This document shows, piece after piece, positions 1 to 6,633 of a stretch of 16,581 bases of DNA. The notes beneath the pieces are model-generated. The model was not told the DNA's origin. It saw only the letters and a list, made by a program, of their open reading frames with translations, and made no database searches. The translations under genes and the position numbers were made by a program. Source of the DNA: a bacterium (GTDB lineage: Bacteria; JAHJDO01); assembly GCA_030611945.1 (NCBI GenBank), contig JAUWOV010000039.1:1-16581 (forward strand), written 5' to 3'. Each line of letters starts with the position of its first letter. Position 1 is the stretch's first letter.

Positions 1-10
1 ATAAGATAAG

Positions 11-127
11 GTGCCGAATCTGGACAAGCGCTTGCTTATGATTCCTCCTATTGACCTTGATACTGCGATTAGATTAGATCAGTCTTTTTCTGCCCAGGGG
101 GGTAATGATGTGTTGACCGTTCCCTAA
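11..127 (+). other. Short plus-strand reading frame at the window edge, possible gene tail
   Basis: A plus-strand frame closes with TAA at 125-127 and encodes about 38 residues from a GTG at 11, including IPPIDLDTAIRLDQ. An in-frame stop at 2-4 lies just upstream, so this is not simply the open end of a longer gene in this frame. It is either a very short gene, a frame-shifted tail of a gene starting left of the window, or chance. Its position just before a stem-loop and convergent with the long minus-strand operon favours a real plus-strand gene end. I do not recognise the product. Confidence 0.2.
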
Positions 128-143
128 TTACTACTACATAAAA

Positions 144-178
144 GCAGGCACCAACTGCCTTGTGCAACCGGTGCCTGT
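144..178 (-). terminator. Stem-loop terminator at the end of the organelle-like operon
   Basis: An 8-bp perfect inverted repeat, CAGGCACC at 145-152 and GGTGCCTG at 170-177, has a 17-nt loop. Read on the minus strand the second arm is followed by CTTTTAT, a short U-tract, which fits termination of the leftward operon ending at 216 or 293. On the plus strand the U-tract is poorer, but the hairpin may also stop a convergent transcript ending at 127. The stem and position are seen; the function is inferred. Confidence 0.55.
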
Positions 179-215
179 CTTATGCTTTTATAAGATTTAA
201 CCAATTGGCTTTTTC

Positions 216-409
216 TTACGAAGATTTTTTGACCATTACTGGTTTCAATTTCTTGAAAAAGCTTACGATTTTAGGCCAGTTTGCGTCAATACTTACTTTT
301 TTTTCTTCTTATCTTTTGTTTTCATGTAAGCTTCAGCAAATTTTGCTATCTTTTGCCAGTTTTTCCCCACTACTGCGCCTACTGCGAAAACCAATATTGC
401 ATTCAACAT
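216..409 (-). CDS. Possible -1 frameshift product (64 aa) with two NW motifs
   Basis: If the ribosome slips back one base on A AAA AAG (302-296), just before the TAA of the 38-aa gene, translation continues for 26 residues to a TAA at 216-218. This adds IDANWPKIVSFFKKLKP, a second copy of the operon's NWPKI signature. The added stretch has no ATG, GTG or TTG of its own before the motif (only a rare ATT), so it is readable mainly through a shift. The alternatives are a homopolymer miscount (eight A, where nine would fuse the frames), transcriptional slippage, or a decayed second gene. The motif match makes coding meaning likely; the mechanism is unproven. Confidence 0.35.
293..409 (-). CDS. 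38-aa GxNW-signature membrane peptide, last gene of the operon
   Basis: A 38-residue protein opens with ATG at 409, preceded by a GGGGG ribosome-binding site like those of other genes in this operon. It has one N-terminal hydrophobic segment (about residues 2-15), immediately followed by GKNWQKIAKF and a very basic tail ending in five lysines. This is the same layout as the proteins starting at 7859, 6571, 5458 and 1013: a short membrane helix ending in a Gly-x-(Asn/Lys)-Trp signature, then a cationic cytoplasmic part. The stop codon at 293-295 directly follows the heptamer A AAA AAG in the correct phase for -1 frameshifting, and the -1 frame continues with another NWPKI motif to 216 (separate entry). 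Molecular function is unknown; membrane localisation with the operon's other products is inferred. Confidence 0.6.
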   Translation of the reverse strand: MLNAILVFAVGAVVGKNWQKIAKFAEAYMKTKDKKKKK

Positions 410-423
410 AATTCCCCCTTTTT

Positions 424-909
424 TTATATTTTAATTATTGTCCATACAATTGTGATAAGTGTTCCGAAACCAAGCAAACATCCGGACATCTTGCCCATAG
501 AGATACTTAACGGAGTCCTGTCTTCAACAATGCCTCGTTTTCTTAATAACTCAGATGTCTTTCCCTCAAAAATTCCTGCAAAAGCGTCTGTAATAGAATC
601 TCCTACGCCTGCGCCTATAATTCCTCCTATAATTCCTGCAAGGCTTGCTCCTGTTAATGCAAAGATACCCATTATCCCGGTATCTAACATTCCATATATA
701 ATATCAGCTCCTGTAGTCCTTACTTTTCTTCCAGCGAGTTTCAGCACAACCAAAGGTAAAAAACCCAAAAATATTATTACCGGACCAATAAAGCTTTTCC
801 ATCTGGCTACAGAGATAGTAGCTGCAACTGCTATAACACTTAAAACTAAAGTATAGATCAATGCTTTGCGGCCACCTTCTCCTTTTATTAAATTAATTCT
901 TTTTTTCAT
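424..909 (-). CDS. 161-aa glycine-zipper multi-span membrane protein
   Basis: This is an integral membrane protein of unknown function. Hydrophobic segments lie at about residues 16-36, 39-60, 75-102 and 138-160. The third is a glycine-rich zipper (GIIGGIIGAGVG, about 92-103) of the kind that packs helices tightly or bends membranes. A polar stretch with charged residues (about 104-135) separates it from the last segment, and the N-terminus is basic (KKR, KGEGGRK). The start ATG overlaps the stop of the preceding 35-aa gene as ATGA, so the two are translationally coupled, and a GxNW peptide follows 14 bp after the stop. I recognise no named family. Within this operon a role in the membrane of the proposed metal-storing compartment is a context-based guess. 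Confidence 0.7.
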   Translation of the reverse strand: MKKRINLIKGEGGRKALIYTLVLSVIAVAATISVARWKSFIGPVIIFLGFLPLVVLKLAGRKVRTTGADIIYGMLDTGIMGIFALTGASLAGIIGGIIGAGVGDSITDAFAGIFEGKTSELLRKRGIVEDRTPLSISMGKMSGCLLGFGTLITIVWTIIKI

Positions 910-1013
910 TTCCTTTTTTGCTTTCTGGAATTACGAGATCGAATGTACTTTCTAATCTCCGGCCATTTTGCTCCAACATACGTTCCTGTCAAAAACACCA
1001 CTAGCGCAACCAT
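906..1013 (-). CDS. 35-aa GxKW-signature membrane peptide
   Basis: This gene is small but well supported. ATG at 1013 is preceded by a GGGGG ribosome-binding site, and the TGA overlaps the start of the 161-aa gene as ATGA. The product has a single hydrophobic segment (residues 2-14), then GAKWPEIRKYIRS and a basic tail ending KQKRK. The signature closely matches GANWPKIRK of the proteins at 7449-7859 and 6314-6571, so it is a minimal version of the same anchor. Its start overlaps the end of the preceding 35-aa frame by 13 bp. It probably sits in the membrane with a cationic cytoplasmic end; its biochemical function is unknown. Confidence 0.65.
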   Translation of the reverse strand: MVALVVFLTGTYVGAKWPEIRKYIRSRNSRKQKRK

Positions 1014-1108
1014 AATTTACCCCCTTTTTTTATTCTAAGAAAAATAGTTATTACACCTAAAGCAATGATAGAGATAGCTATTCCTCGTACTACTGTTATT
1101 GCTCTCAT
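1001..1108 (-). CDS. 35-aa single-span membrane peptide
   Basis: A reading frame of 35 codons begins with ATG at 1108 behind a clear GGAGG ribosome-binding site, 23 bp after the symporter gene. The product is one hydrophobic helix (about residues 9-24, GIAISIIALGVITIFL) flanked by arginines and lysines. It lacks the GxNW signature of its neighbours. It overlaps the next small gene by 13 bp in another frame, which suggests translational coupling. No family is recognised. The strong ribosome-binding site and tight packing are the main support, and function is unknown. Confidence 0.5.
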   Translation of the reverse strand: MRAITVVRGIAISIIALGVITIFLRIKKGGKLWLR

Positions 1109-1130
1109 ATTTTAATTTCCTCCGTCATGA

Positions 1131-2444
1131 TTAGTTTTTCTTTTTTAGCCATCTATTATGATACAATTTATTAAGCGCTATAGCATAGAGCCCGTTATCC
1201 GTAACATTAGCTCCTGTTCTGAATGAATCGGGCAAGCCAATCTGTAGCGCTAGATACAAAGCCATAAATAATGGGATAATTGGCTCAGGAGGATTAAGTA
1301 TCTTCATCATAGGTATAGCAAAAAAGACTAATTCTCCGGGAATACCCGGAACGCCAAATCCGATCAAAGCTACTATGGGTATACTTAAAAGCAGCTGAAA
1401 AAGCGAAAATTCATGACCAACCAGACAGGAGACTATACCAGCCAGAAGAATAACATGCATAGTAGTGCCATTGATGTTGAGATAAGCGCCCAGACCTACT
1501 ACCAATTTTCTTACAGAAGAAGAGATATGCGGATATTTCTTTTTTATCAAGCTCATATTCAGAGGCATACTTAGCGCTTCAGAGGAGGTAGACCATGCCA
1601 AAGGATAAACCTTGACCCAGTAGTTCTTAAAAAAGCCTCTTATAAAAAATGGATTTCTCACATAAGTTTTTAAGAGAAGTATTTGCATTCCCTGCCAGAT
1701 AAAGCAACCTATACCAATCAAAACTGACCCGGCAAGATATATCCAGACAAGTCCAAACTCTCCATTCATGCTCAAATGAAAGCCTAAAATATTCAAATTC
1801 CCCAATCCTGAGTTGTTTAAGGAAGAGACAACTTCTTTGGATAAAGAACCATTAAGTGTCTTGGGAAGAGAATAGATATAGGCGCCCAAAAGACACATTA
1901 GAAGAGGAATTACTGGTTCTATCCACTCCCCTAATTTCTCTATACCAGAGGTTACCTTCTCTAAACCAGAAAAGAGTCCCTTTTTGTAATAGGCAATAAT
2001 TCCTACAATGATAGAAGCCCAGATTGCCCAGAAGAAAGGGCTTTTCAACAAAAGGTCCCTCAAAACAATGAGGTTCTCATGAAATAACTTGCCAAAAGTA
2101 AAAGCACTGTCTTTTGGAAAGATAGGAAGCCCCAAGATAAAAGTAGTAAATATTGCAGCCCAGATTCCTGCCATAATTCGCGAGAAACTAAACCAGCCGA
2201 TAACAAGTCCGGCGAAGCTTGATTCCTCTCTTGAGCGCATCATCTTGGCAACATTAGGGGCGAGGATAATAAAGATAGCCACAGGCGCCAGAAGGCAGAT
2301 CCCTTCAATAGAAAAAGAAACTATCTTGTCTGCCGCATTCATAACCGTAGGAATATATTTTGCCAGCATTATTCCCACAGGGAGAGCTAAAATTATACTA
2401 AGAGCTAAATATCGCTCATAAAAACTAATCAGTCTTGCTTTCAT
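1131..2444 (-). CDS. Divergent DAACS-family (dicarboxylate/amino acid:cation) symporter
   Basis: This 437-residue polytopic protein belongs to the glutamate/dicarboxylate symporter family (SDF/DAACS, GltPh/DctA fold). The re-entrant HP1 serine-rich region is at about 284-292 (WSTSSEAL), the TM7 motif is NINGT at 323-327 where the family has NMDGT, the HP2 tip is GVPGIPG at 364-370, and the TM8 substrate motif DSFRTGANV spans 406-414. The aspartate, arginine, threonine and asparagine that bind substrate in GltPh (D394, R397, T398, N401) are kept. Two sodium-site aspartates appear changed to asparagine: the D of NMDGT (N325) and the one four residues after the conserved Asn (N417). This suggests altered cation coupling. 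The substrate is unknown; an organic acid or amino acid is most likely. The gene sits 15 bp after the 100-aa gene in the operon, so it may serve the metal compartment, perhaps by moving a counter-ion or chelator. Confidence 0.85.
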   Translation of the reverse strand: MKARLISFYERYLALSIILALPVGIMLAKYIPTVMNAADKIVSFSIEGICLLAPVAIFIILAPNVAKMMRSREESSFAGLVIGWFSFSRIMAGIWAAIFTTFILGLPIFPKDSAFTFGKLFHENLIVLRDLLLKSPFFWAIWASIIVGIIAYYKKGLFSGLEKVTSGIEKLGEWIEPVIPLLMCLLGAYIYSLPKTLNGSLSKEVVSSLNNSGLGNLNILGFHLSMNGEFGLVWIYLAGSVLIGIGCFIWQGMQILLLKTYVRNPFFIRGFFKNYWVKVYPLAWSTSSEALSMPLNMSLIKKKYPHISSSVRKLVVGLGAYLNINGTTMHVILLAGIVSCLVGHEFSLFQLLLSIPIVALIGFGVPGIPGELVFFAIPMMKILNPPEPIIPLFMALYLALQIGLPDSFRTGANVTDNGLYAIALNKLYHNRWLKKKN

Positions 2445-2459
2445 TGCCTTCTCTTCTTG

Positions 2460-2762
2460 CTATTTCATTAATCGGGTTATATCTTTCTTTAGCATCTTAA
2501 CCATCTCTTTCTTGTGTGAATCCAACATAAATTTAAGATAAAAAGGATATTCTGCGTAAATTTCCAATTTGTTCTTTAAGAAGATCACATCCCACGAAAG
2601 CTGATCTGTCTTAACGGAAAGCTTATCCTTCTTCTTATTCCAGCGATAATGAATATCATATTCGCTATCTCTTTTTAAGTCCTTTAGCCACTTGCCTATA
2701 TTTTTGCGTATGGGTTCAGTAAGCGGGTTATTTAATCTCTTTTCTAAGACCTTTTCTCTCAT
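2460..2762 (-). CDS. 100-aa soluble protein, faintly like polyhydroxyalkanoate-system family
   Basis: A short, charged, soluble protein whose ATG overlaps the stop of the P-type ATPase gene as ATGA, which ties its synthesis to the ATPase. After an N-terminal helix (about residues 15-33) comes a pattern of short beta strands (YDIHYRW, KLSVKT, LSWDVIFL, KLEIYAEYP) and a C-terminal helix ending KKDITRLMK. This order, especially the central strands followed by a hydrophobic step and a helix of the form (K)(K)(E)MVKMLKKDI, resembles the PHA_gran_rgn 'polyhydroxyalkanoic acid system' family as I remember it. That is a weak, by-eye resemblance. If right, it would suggest a granule- or surface-associated protein. 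No transmembrane segment or metal-binding motif is seen. Confidence 0.65.
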   Translation of the reverse strand: MREKVLEKRLNNPLTEPIRKNIGKWLKDLKRDSEYDIHYRWNKKKDKLSVKTDQLSWDVIFLKNKLEIYAEYPFYLKFMLDSHKKEMVKMLKKDITRLMK

Positions 2763-5182
2763 TTCTCATCTGATGGCTGGTCAGCCACATCCTCTAGTTT
2801 AGCCATAGGAAGCGTTCCGTTCAAAGTGGCAAGAAAATTAGTTCCGTTATTGCAGACTATAGAATGAGCAAGACCAAAGACCCCTGTCATTGCTCCTAAG
2901 ATGCAGATAGTATTAGGCACGGCAATAAGGAGAAAACTGCGTCTGACATTTTTCTGTAAATCTCTTGAGATATCCAGAAGCATAGGGATTTTTTTCAAAG
3001 CGCCATCCATAAACACAATGCTGGCTGTATCTGTGGCAATAGACGAAGCCCCTCTTAATGAGATAGAAACATTCGCGCGTCCTAAAGCGATTGAATCGTT
3101 GATCCCATCTCCAACCATAGCTACCTTATGTCCTTTTCTCTGGATTCTTTTAATGTGATTTGCCTTATCATGAGGAAGCACCTCGGAATAATACTCGTCA
3201 ATTCCTATTTTTTTTGCCAGATTTCGTGTTGGACCTTCATGATCTCCTGAGATCAGGACAATGTTTTTTACATCCCTTTGCCTCAGATCCTGAACAACGT
3301 CATAAGCCTCCAGTCTTGTGGAAGCCTCAAGATCAATAAGCCCGACCAATTTATTATTGACTGCCAGCATGATATTAGAGCCGCCGCGATTTTGGATCTC
3401 TTCCGTCCTTGTTCTGAGAGAAGAAGAAATCTTAATGTTTTCCCTTTGCATGAATCGTGTGCTTCCAAGCTTAACCGTATCTCCGTCAATACCCAGTTCA
3501 ATGCCAAAACCTACGTGGTATTTTGATTTATCCATTTCAGGAAGTTTAAGGTCTAATTCCTTAGCTTTATCTAAAATTGCGCTTGCAATAGGATGGGAGA
3601 ATTTTTGCTCTGCGCAGGCGGCATAGGCGAGAATTTTCTCTTCGTTGAAGCTTCCGTTACCGGCAATAATCTCCTTTACTTCAGGCGCCTCCTGAGTTAA
3701 TGTCCCTGTCTTATCAAAAACAAAAGTATCAACTTCCTGGAGTGTTTCCAGAGCAACACCCTCTTTAACCAGAATCCCCTCTCTTGCCGCATAGGTAAGA
3801 TAAGAAAGCAAGCCCATAGGCGCAGCAATACGGATACCTGTTCCATAGTCGCAGTTGATAATTGCTAAGGCTGCGCTCTGTCCTCCTGTCAGGTAACCAA
3901 GACCAGCTACTCCTACAGTAGGTAAAACCGCTTTATCAGCGATTCGTTCGCCGGTAGACTGAATCTTTACTTTATAATTTGCTGAGCGAATGATCATTTT
4001 TTTGATCTTTGCAGCAGCAGTTTCTTCTCCTGATTTCTTGACCTTGACATATATCTTACCTGCAAGGACCATAGTAGAAGCAAAAACCTTGTCTCCTTCT
4101 CCCTTTTCTACAGGAGCCGATTCTCCTGTTAAGATGTGCTGGTCTACTGCAGCTTCTCCTTTTGAGACTTCGCCGTCAATTGGAATTGCCTCGCCTGTTG
4201 AAACAACAATTACATCGTCCTTTTTAAGGCTTCCGACAGAAACCTCTATTTCCTGACCATCCTTAAATAACCAGGCAAAACGCGCCTCTTTACCAAGTAC
4301 CCGCGTTAAAAGTTCTTTTGACTGCTTATGAGTCTTGTCCAGGATATTCTTCCCAAAACTAAGACACCAGACCATAAGAGCGGCTGCAAATATCTGCCCT
4401 GTTGCCAGGCAGGCAAGAGTGATTACTGTGTCTAATGCGTCAACATTCAGCTTTCTCTCCTTAACGACTCCATCAATGGCATCACTATAGGATGGATGGG
4501 CATTATAAAAAATCAATGCGGCATTAAATGGTATCAATGCGGGGAAATAAGGACCTAATGTAGCCAATCCCAAGCATCCCGTAGAAATAGAAAGGTTTAA
4601 GCTGGGTTTACTCCCTCTTTGAGGTTTATGAAAGGATTCCCTTAAAGCATCATCAACAATTCGTATCAACTTTTCCTTATCCAATTTTGTCTCATTGTAA
4701 AAAACAAGAACACTGCAAGTAGTAGGATTAAGATTGAATAGACCTACGCCGGGAGTATTAAATAAGGTCTTTTCTATATGCTGGCAGGACGATGGCTTTC
4801 TATAGAGTTCCGGGTGTTTTAGCCGCAATCTTCCCCGCAGGTTAGAAACGACTTGCCATTCACTTATCAGTCTGCCAATCCGCCTGAATTCAATCTTTCG
4901 CTCATTCGGAGAAGAAGGGAAAAGGGAATGTCCTTTTTTGCCTCTTCTCTTTTCCCTTGCCTTCTCCAGAATTCTATCAGGAAAGTGATTTTCTCCTGCT
5001 GCGTCCGGATTGTAGTGTATAAGACACGTTCTGGTAAGAGGGTTTACTTTGACAGTTTCTATGCCTTCAATAGTAAAGACCTCTTCTATGAACTTTTGGC
5101 AGGATACGCTTTGGGGATTTCCGAACAGGTGATCATGAGCTATTCTTAAACGACCTTCAATATTATGTAGAATTCTAGGCAT
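2759..5182 (-). CDS. P1B-6-like metal-transporting P-type ATPase (ferrosome FezB-like)
   Basis: This 807-residue membrane ATPase pumps a transition metal, probably iron, across a membrane using ATP. Two N-terminal HMA_2-like domains (about 1-60 and 108-180) carry GRLR (10-13, 117-120) instead of the CxxC of copper-type HMA domains. Then follow membrane helices (about 200-280), the actuator domain with TGES (352-355), the metal-site helix, the phosphorylation site DKTGT (490-494), the P1B HP dipeptide (530-531) and the hinge GDGIND (691-696). Two C-terminal helices end with a NNGTN segment (778-782). In the metal-site helix the usual CPC is absent: INCDYGTGIRIAAP (442-455) aligns with DYSCxLKLATP of HMA_2-containing P1B ATPases, with Gly-Thr where Ser-Cys is usual. 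The start is 3 bp after the preceding stop. The ferrosome link comes from family, HMA_2 domains and neighbours; metal identity is inferred. Confidence 0.88.
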   Translation of the reverse strand: MPRILHNIEGRLRIAHDHLFGNPQSVSCQKFIEEVFTIEGIETVKVNPLTRTCLIHYNPDAAGENHFPDRILEKAREKRRGKKGHSLFPSSPNERKIEFRRIGRLISEWQVVSNLRGRLRLKHPELYRKPSSCQHIEKTLFNTPGVGLFNLNPTTCSVLVFYNETKLDKEKLIRIVDDALRESFHKPQRGSKPSLNLSISTGCLGLATLGPYFPALIPFNAALIFYNAHPSYSDAIDGVVKERKLNVDALDTVITLACLATGQIFAAALMVWCLSFGKNILDKTHKQSKELLTRVLGKEARFAWLFKDGQEIEVSVGSLKKDDVIVVSTGEAIPIDGEVSKGEAAVDQHILTGESAPVEKGEGDKVFASTMVLAGKIYVKVKKSGEETAAAKIKKMIIRSANYKVKIQSTGERIADKAVLPTVGVAGLGYLTGGQSAALAIINCDYGTGIRIAAPMGLLSYLTYAAREGILVKEGVALETLQEVDTFVFDKTGTLTQEAPEVKEIIAGNGSFNEEKILAYAACAEQKFSHPIASAILDKAKELDLKLPEMDKSKYHVGFGIELGIDGDTVKLGSTRFMQRENIKISSSLRTRTEEIQNRGGSNIMLAVNNKLVGLIDLEASTRLEAYDVVQDLRQRDVKNIVLISGDHEGPTRNLAKKIGIDEYYSEVLPHDKANHIKRIQRKGHKVAMVGDGINDSIALGRANVSISLRGASSIATDTASIVFMDGALKKIPMLLDISRDLQKNVRRSFLLIAVPNTICILGAMTGVFGLAHSIVCNNGTNFLATLNGTLPMAKLEDVADQPSDEK

Positions 5183-5185
5183 GCT

Positions 5186-5458
5186 CTAAACTTTAGCTGT
5201 CTTGGCTTCTACAGGACTGTCTATCTTCTCAGCTTTTTTTGTTCTTGGCTTGGCGATCATATCCTCAATTTGCTCCTTACGTTTTGCCACGAACTTAGCT
5301 GTCTCTTTATATGCCTGCTGAGATTTTTTCATTACTATCTTCATTGCCTTCTTTGCAATAGGCTTTGCCTTCTTCTGTATTTTTATCCAGTTTCTGCCTA
5401 TTATTATTCCTGCGATCAGTAATGCTGGTCCTGTCATATGTCTTAAACTTATTCTCAT
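5186..5458 (-). CDS. 90-aa GxNW-signature membrane protein with basic helical tail
   Basis: A small membrane protein with an N-terminal hydrophobic helix (about residues 10-20, GPALLIAGIII), directly followed by GRNWIKIQKK and a long lysine-rich, probably helical tail. It is a paralogue of the 85-aa protein at 6314-6571. Both share the GxNW anchor, and both have a matching stretch later in the tail: AKFVAKRKEQIEDMIAK here against SKFIAEQKENFEDRMVASK there. A GGAG ribosome-binding site precedes the ATG. It lies immediately upstream of the P-type ATPase gene (3-bp gap), so the two are almost certainly co-translated. It is a candidate structural membrane protein of a ferrosome-like compartment; no enzymatic motif is seen. 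Confidence 0.75.
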   Translation of the reverse strand: MRISLRHMTGPALLIAGIIIGRNWIKIQKKAKPIAKKAMKIVMKKSQQAYKETAKFVAKRKEQIEDMIAKPRTKKAEKIDSPVEAKTAKV

Positions 5459-5502
5459 TTTTACATCTCCTTTTTTTAAATTATCTTACGAACGTTTATT
5501 TA

Positions 5503-5634
5503 CTATTTCTTTTTTCCTATCCTGTCTATGAGTTTATCGCCCAAACGAAATCCGACAGACAGAAGAATGCCGGTTGCAACTAGCTGGGCGCAGACTATAG
5601 AAAAAACACCTAGAACCTGTCCTATCTTGCTCAT
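5503..5634 (-). CDS. 43-aa single-span membrane peptide
   Basis: This small gene has a strong AAAGGAGGTGG ribosome-binding site, and its ATG (5634) overlaps the stop of the HMA_2 gene as ATGA. The product has one hydrophobic segment (about residues 8-29, with CAQLVATGILLSVGF), then RLGDKLIDRIGKKK, an amphipathic basic end. It lacks the GxNW signature but shares the size and polarity of the operon's other small proteins. Translational coupling and the clear ribosome-binding site make it convincing despite its length. Function is unknown; it may be a subunit or regulator of the adjacent metal ATPase or a membrane-shaping peptide. Confidence 0.65.
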   Translation of the reverse strand: MSKIGQVLGVFSIVCAQLVATGILLSVGFRLGDKLIDRIGKKK

Positions 5635-6305
5635 GTTTTACCACCTCCTTTCGATTTTTGTTTTTCGCCATCTCTTTTGGATTGCCAGTAGAACATGTTT
5701 ATTCCATACCAGATAAGATCATCCCAACTGGGTAGCTCAGGCCTGCGGAAAAGGTCTACAATCCCGGTTAGCACTAAAGCGGAAGCAATAAGGGAAGGAA
5801 TATCCGCTTTATCCTTTGTGCCTTTGCGAAAAAGCGTATCAACGTCCTTTGATACTTTATAGACCTCCTGAAATAAGCGGCTTCCTTTATCACTAACCGG
5901 AGCCCGGGAATCTACTTTCTTTAATTTTTCACGAGCTACGTCTACACCCTTGCGGAAAAAGACATCAATATTCTTTGTTGCTTCATATATATCCTGCAGC
6001 AAACGACTATCTTTGCTGCTGTCTGAAAACAAAGAATCCGCCTCCTTTGATTTTCCGCGGGCTTGAACTATATTTACGCTTGGAATTTTCTTCAATACCG
6101 CTGTCTTTAGCTTCGTCAGAGACAGAATCTTCTCATTGTAAAGGATGACAAGAGACTGAGTAGTCTTATTATATACTACCTCTTCTATTCCAGATATCTC
6201 TAACAACTTACCTACGTCCGGAATTTTTATACCCTTAGCTTTATAGCGAAACCTTACTCTTCCAGGTATTGAATGCAGGATTAGTAGCTGGTTTTTCTCT
6301 GCCAT
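5631..6305 (-). CDS. HMA_2-domain membrane protein with internal repeat (FezC-like)
   Basis: This 224-residue protein has an N-terminal HMA_2-like domain (about 6-75) whose opening HSIPGRVRFR matches the two domains of the P-type ATPase (HNIEGRLRI, SNLRGRLRL). It lacks a CxxC copper site. A linker contains two copies of a 26-residue unit: 98-123 (KDSRLLQDIYEATKNIDVFF) and 138-163 (DKGSRLFQEVYKVSKDVDTLF). The C-terminal part has a hydrophobic stretch (about 170-185) and a tryptophan-rich one (194-208), ending in a lysine/glycine-rich tail. HMA-domain accessory proteins next to a P1B-6 ATPase are a mark of fez clusters, so it may bind the ATPase's own HMA_2 domains or help target it to the compartment. 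Start is supported by GAGG 8 bp upstream. Biochemical role is unproven. Confidence 0.75.
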   Translation of the reverse strand: MAEKNQLLILHSIPGRVRFRYKAKGIKIPDVGKLLEISGIEEVVYNKTTQSLVILYNEKILSLTKLKTAVLKKIPSVNIVQARGKSKEADSLFSDSSKDSRLLQDIYEATKNIDVFFRKGVDVAREKLKKVDSRAPVSDKGSRLFQEVYKVSKDVDTLFRKGTKDKADIPSLIASALVLTGIVDLFRRPELPSWDDLIWYGINMFYWQSKRDGEKQKSKGGGKT

Positions 6306-6313
6306 TTAAATCC

Positions 6314-6571
6314 TCACTTTGTTTTTACCGCTTTTTTTACGGGTTTTGCTTTCTTAGCCATCTTGCTTGCAACCATGCGGTCTTCAAAATTCTCTTTTTG
6401 TTCAGCTATGAATTTACTTACAGAATTAGAAACCTCAGCCGTCTTAGTCCCCAGAGAATCCAGAAGAGGTTTTATGCGTTTCCTTATCTTCGGCCAGTTT
6501 GCCCCTACTGCTACCCCGCCAACAAAGAGTATCAGCAAAGGAAGTATACTGTTTTTTTGACCTTCAGCCAT
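6314..6571 (-). CDS. 85-aa GxNWPKIRK-signature membrane protein
   Basis: A small membrane protein with an N-terminal hydrophobic helix (about residues 9-23), followed by GANWPKIRKRIKPLL and a helical, lysine-rich tail ending KPVKKAVKTK. It has a perfect GGAGG ribosome-binding site. It is paralogous to the 90-aa protein at 5186-5458 over both anchor and tail, and its anchor is identical over GANWPKIRK to the winged-helix protein at 7449-7859. It sits between ParA and the HMA_2 gene, with 62 bp to ParA and 8 bp to the next start. The tail may form an amphipathic or coiled-coil helix on the cytoplasmic face. Likely a structural or recruiting protein of the proposed compartment; function inferred from context only. 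Confidence 0.75.
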   Translation of the reverse strand: MAEGQKNSILPLLILFVGGVAVGANWPKIRKRIKPLLDSLGTKTAEVSNSVSKFIAEQKENFEDRMVASKMAKKAKPVKKAVKTK

Positions 6572-6633
6572 AATTACACCTCCAATAGTTGTTAATATTC
6601 GTTATAGTTTAGTTACGGTTAAAAAAATTATCT

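Noticed and set aside
160-856. Plus-strand frames of 83 and 191 codons opposite the operon's small membrane proteins
   Set aside because: They run antisense to the 161-aa protein and GxNW peptide, have low-complexity composition, no ribosome-binding sites and no family resemblance.
2089-5149. Several plus-strand frames of 82-110 codons inside the symporter and P-type ATPase genes
   Set aside because: Shadows of strongly supported minus-strand genes with all catalytic motifs; no start signals.
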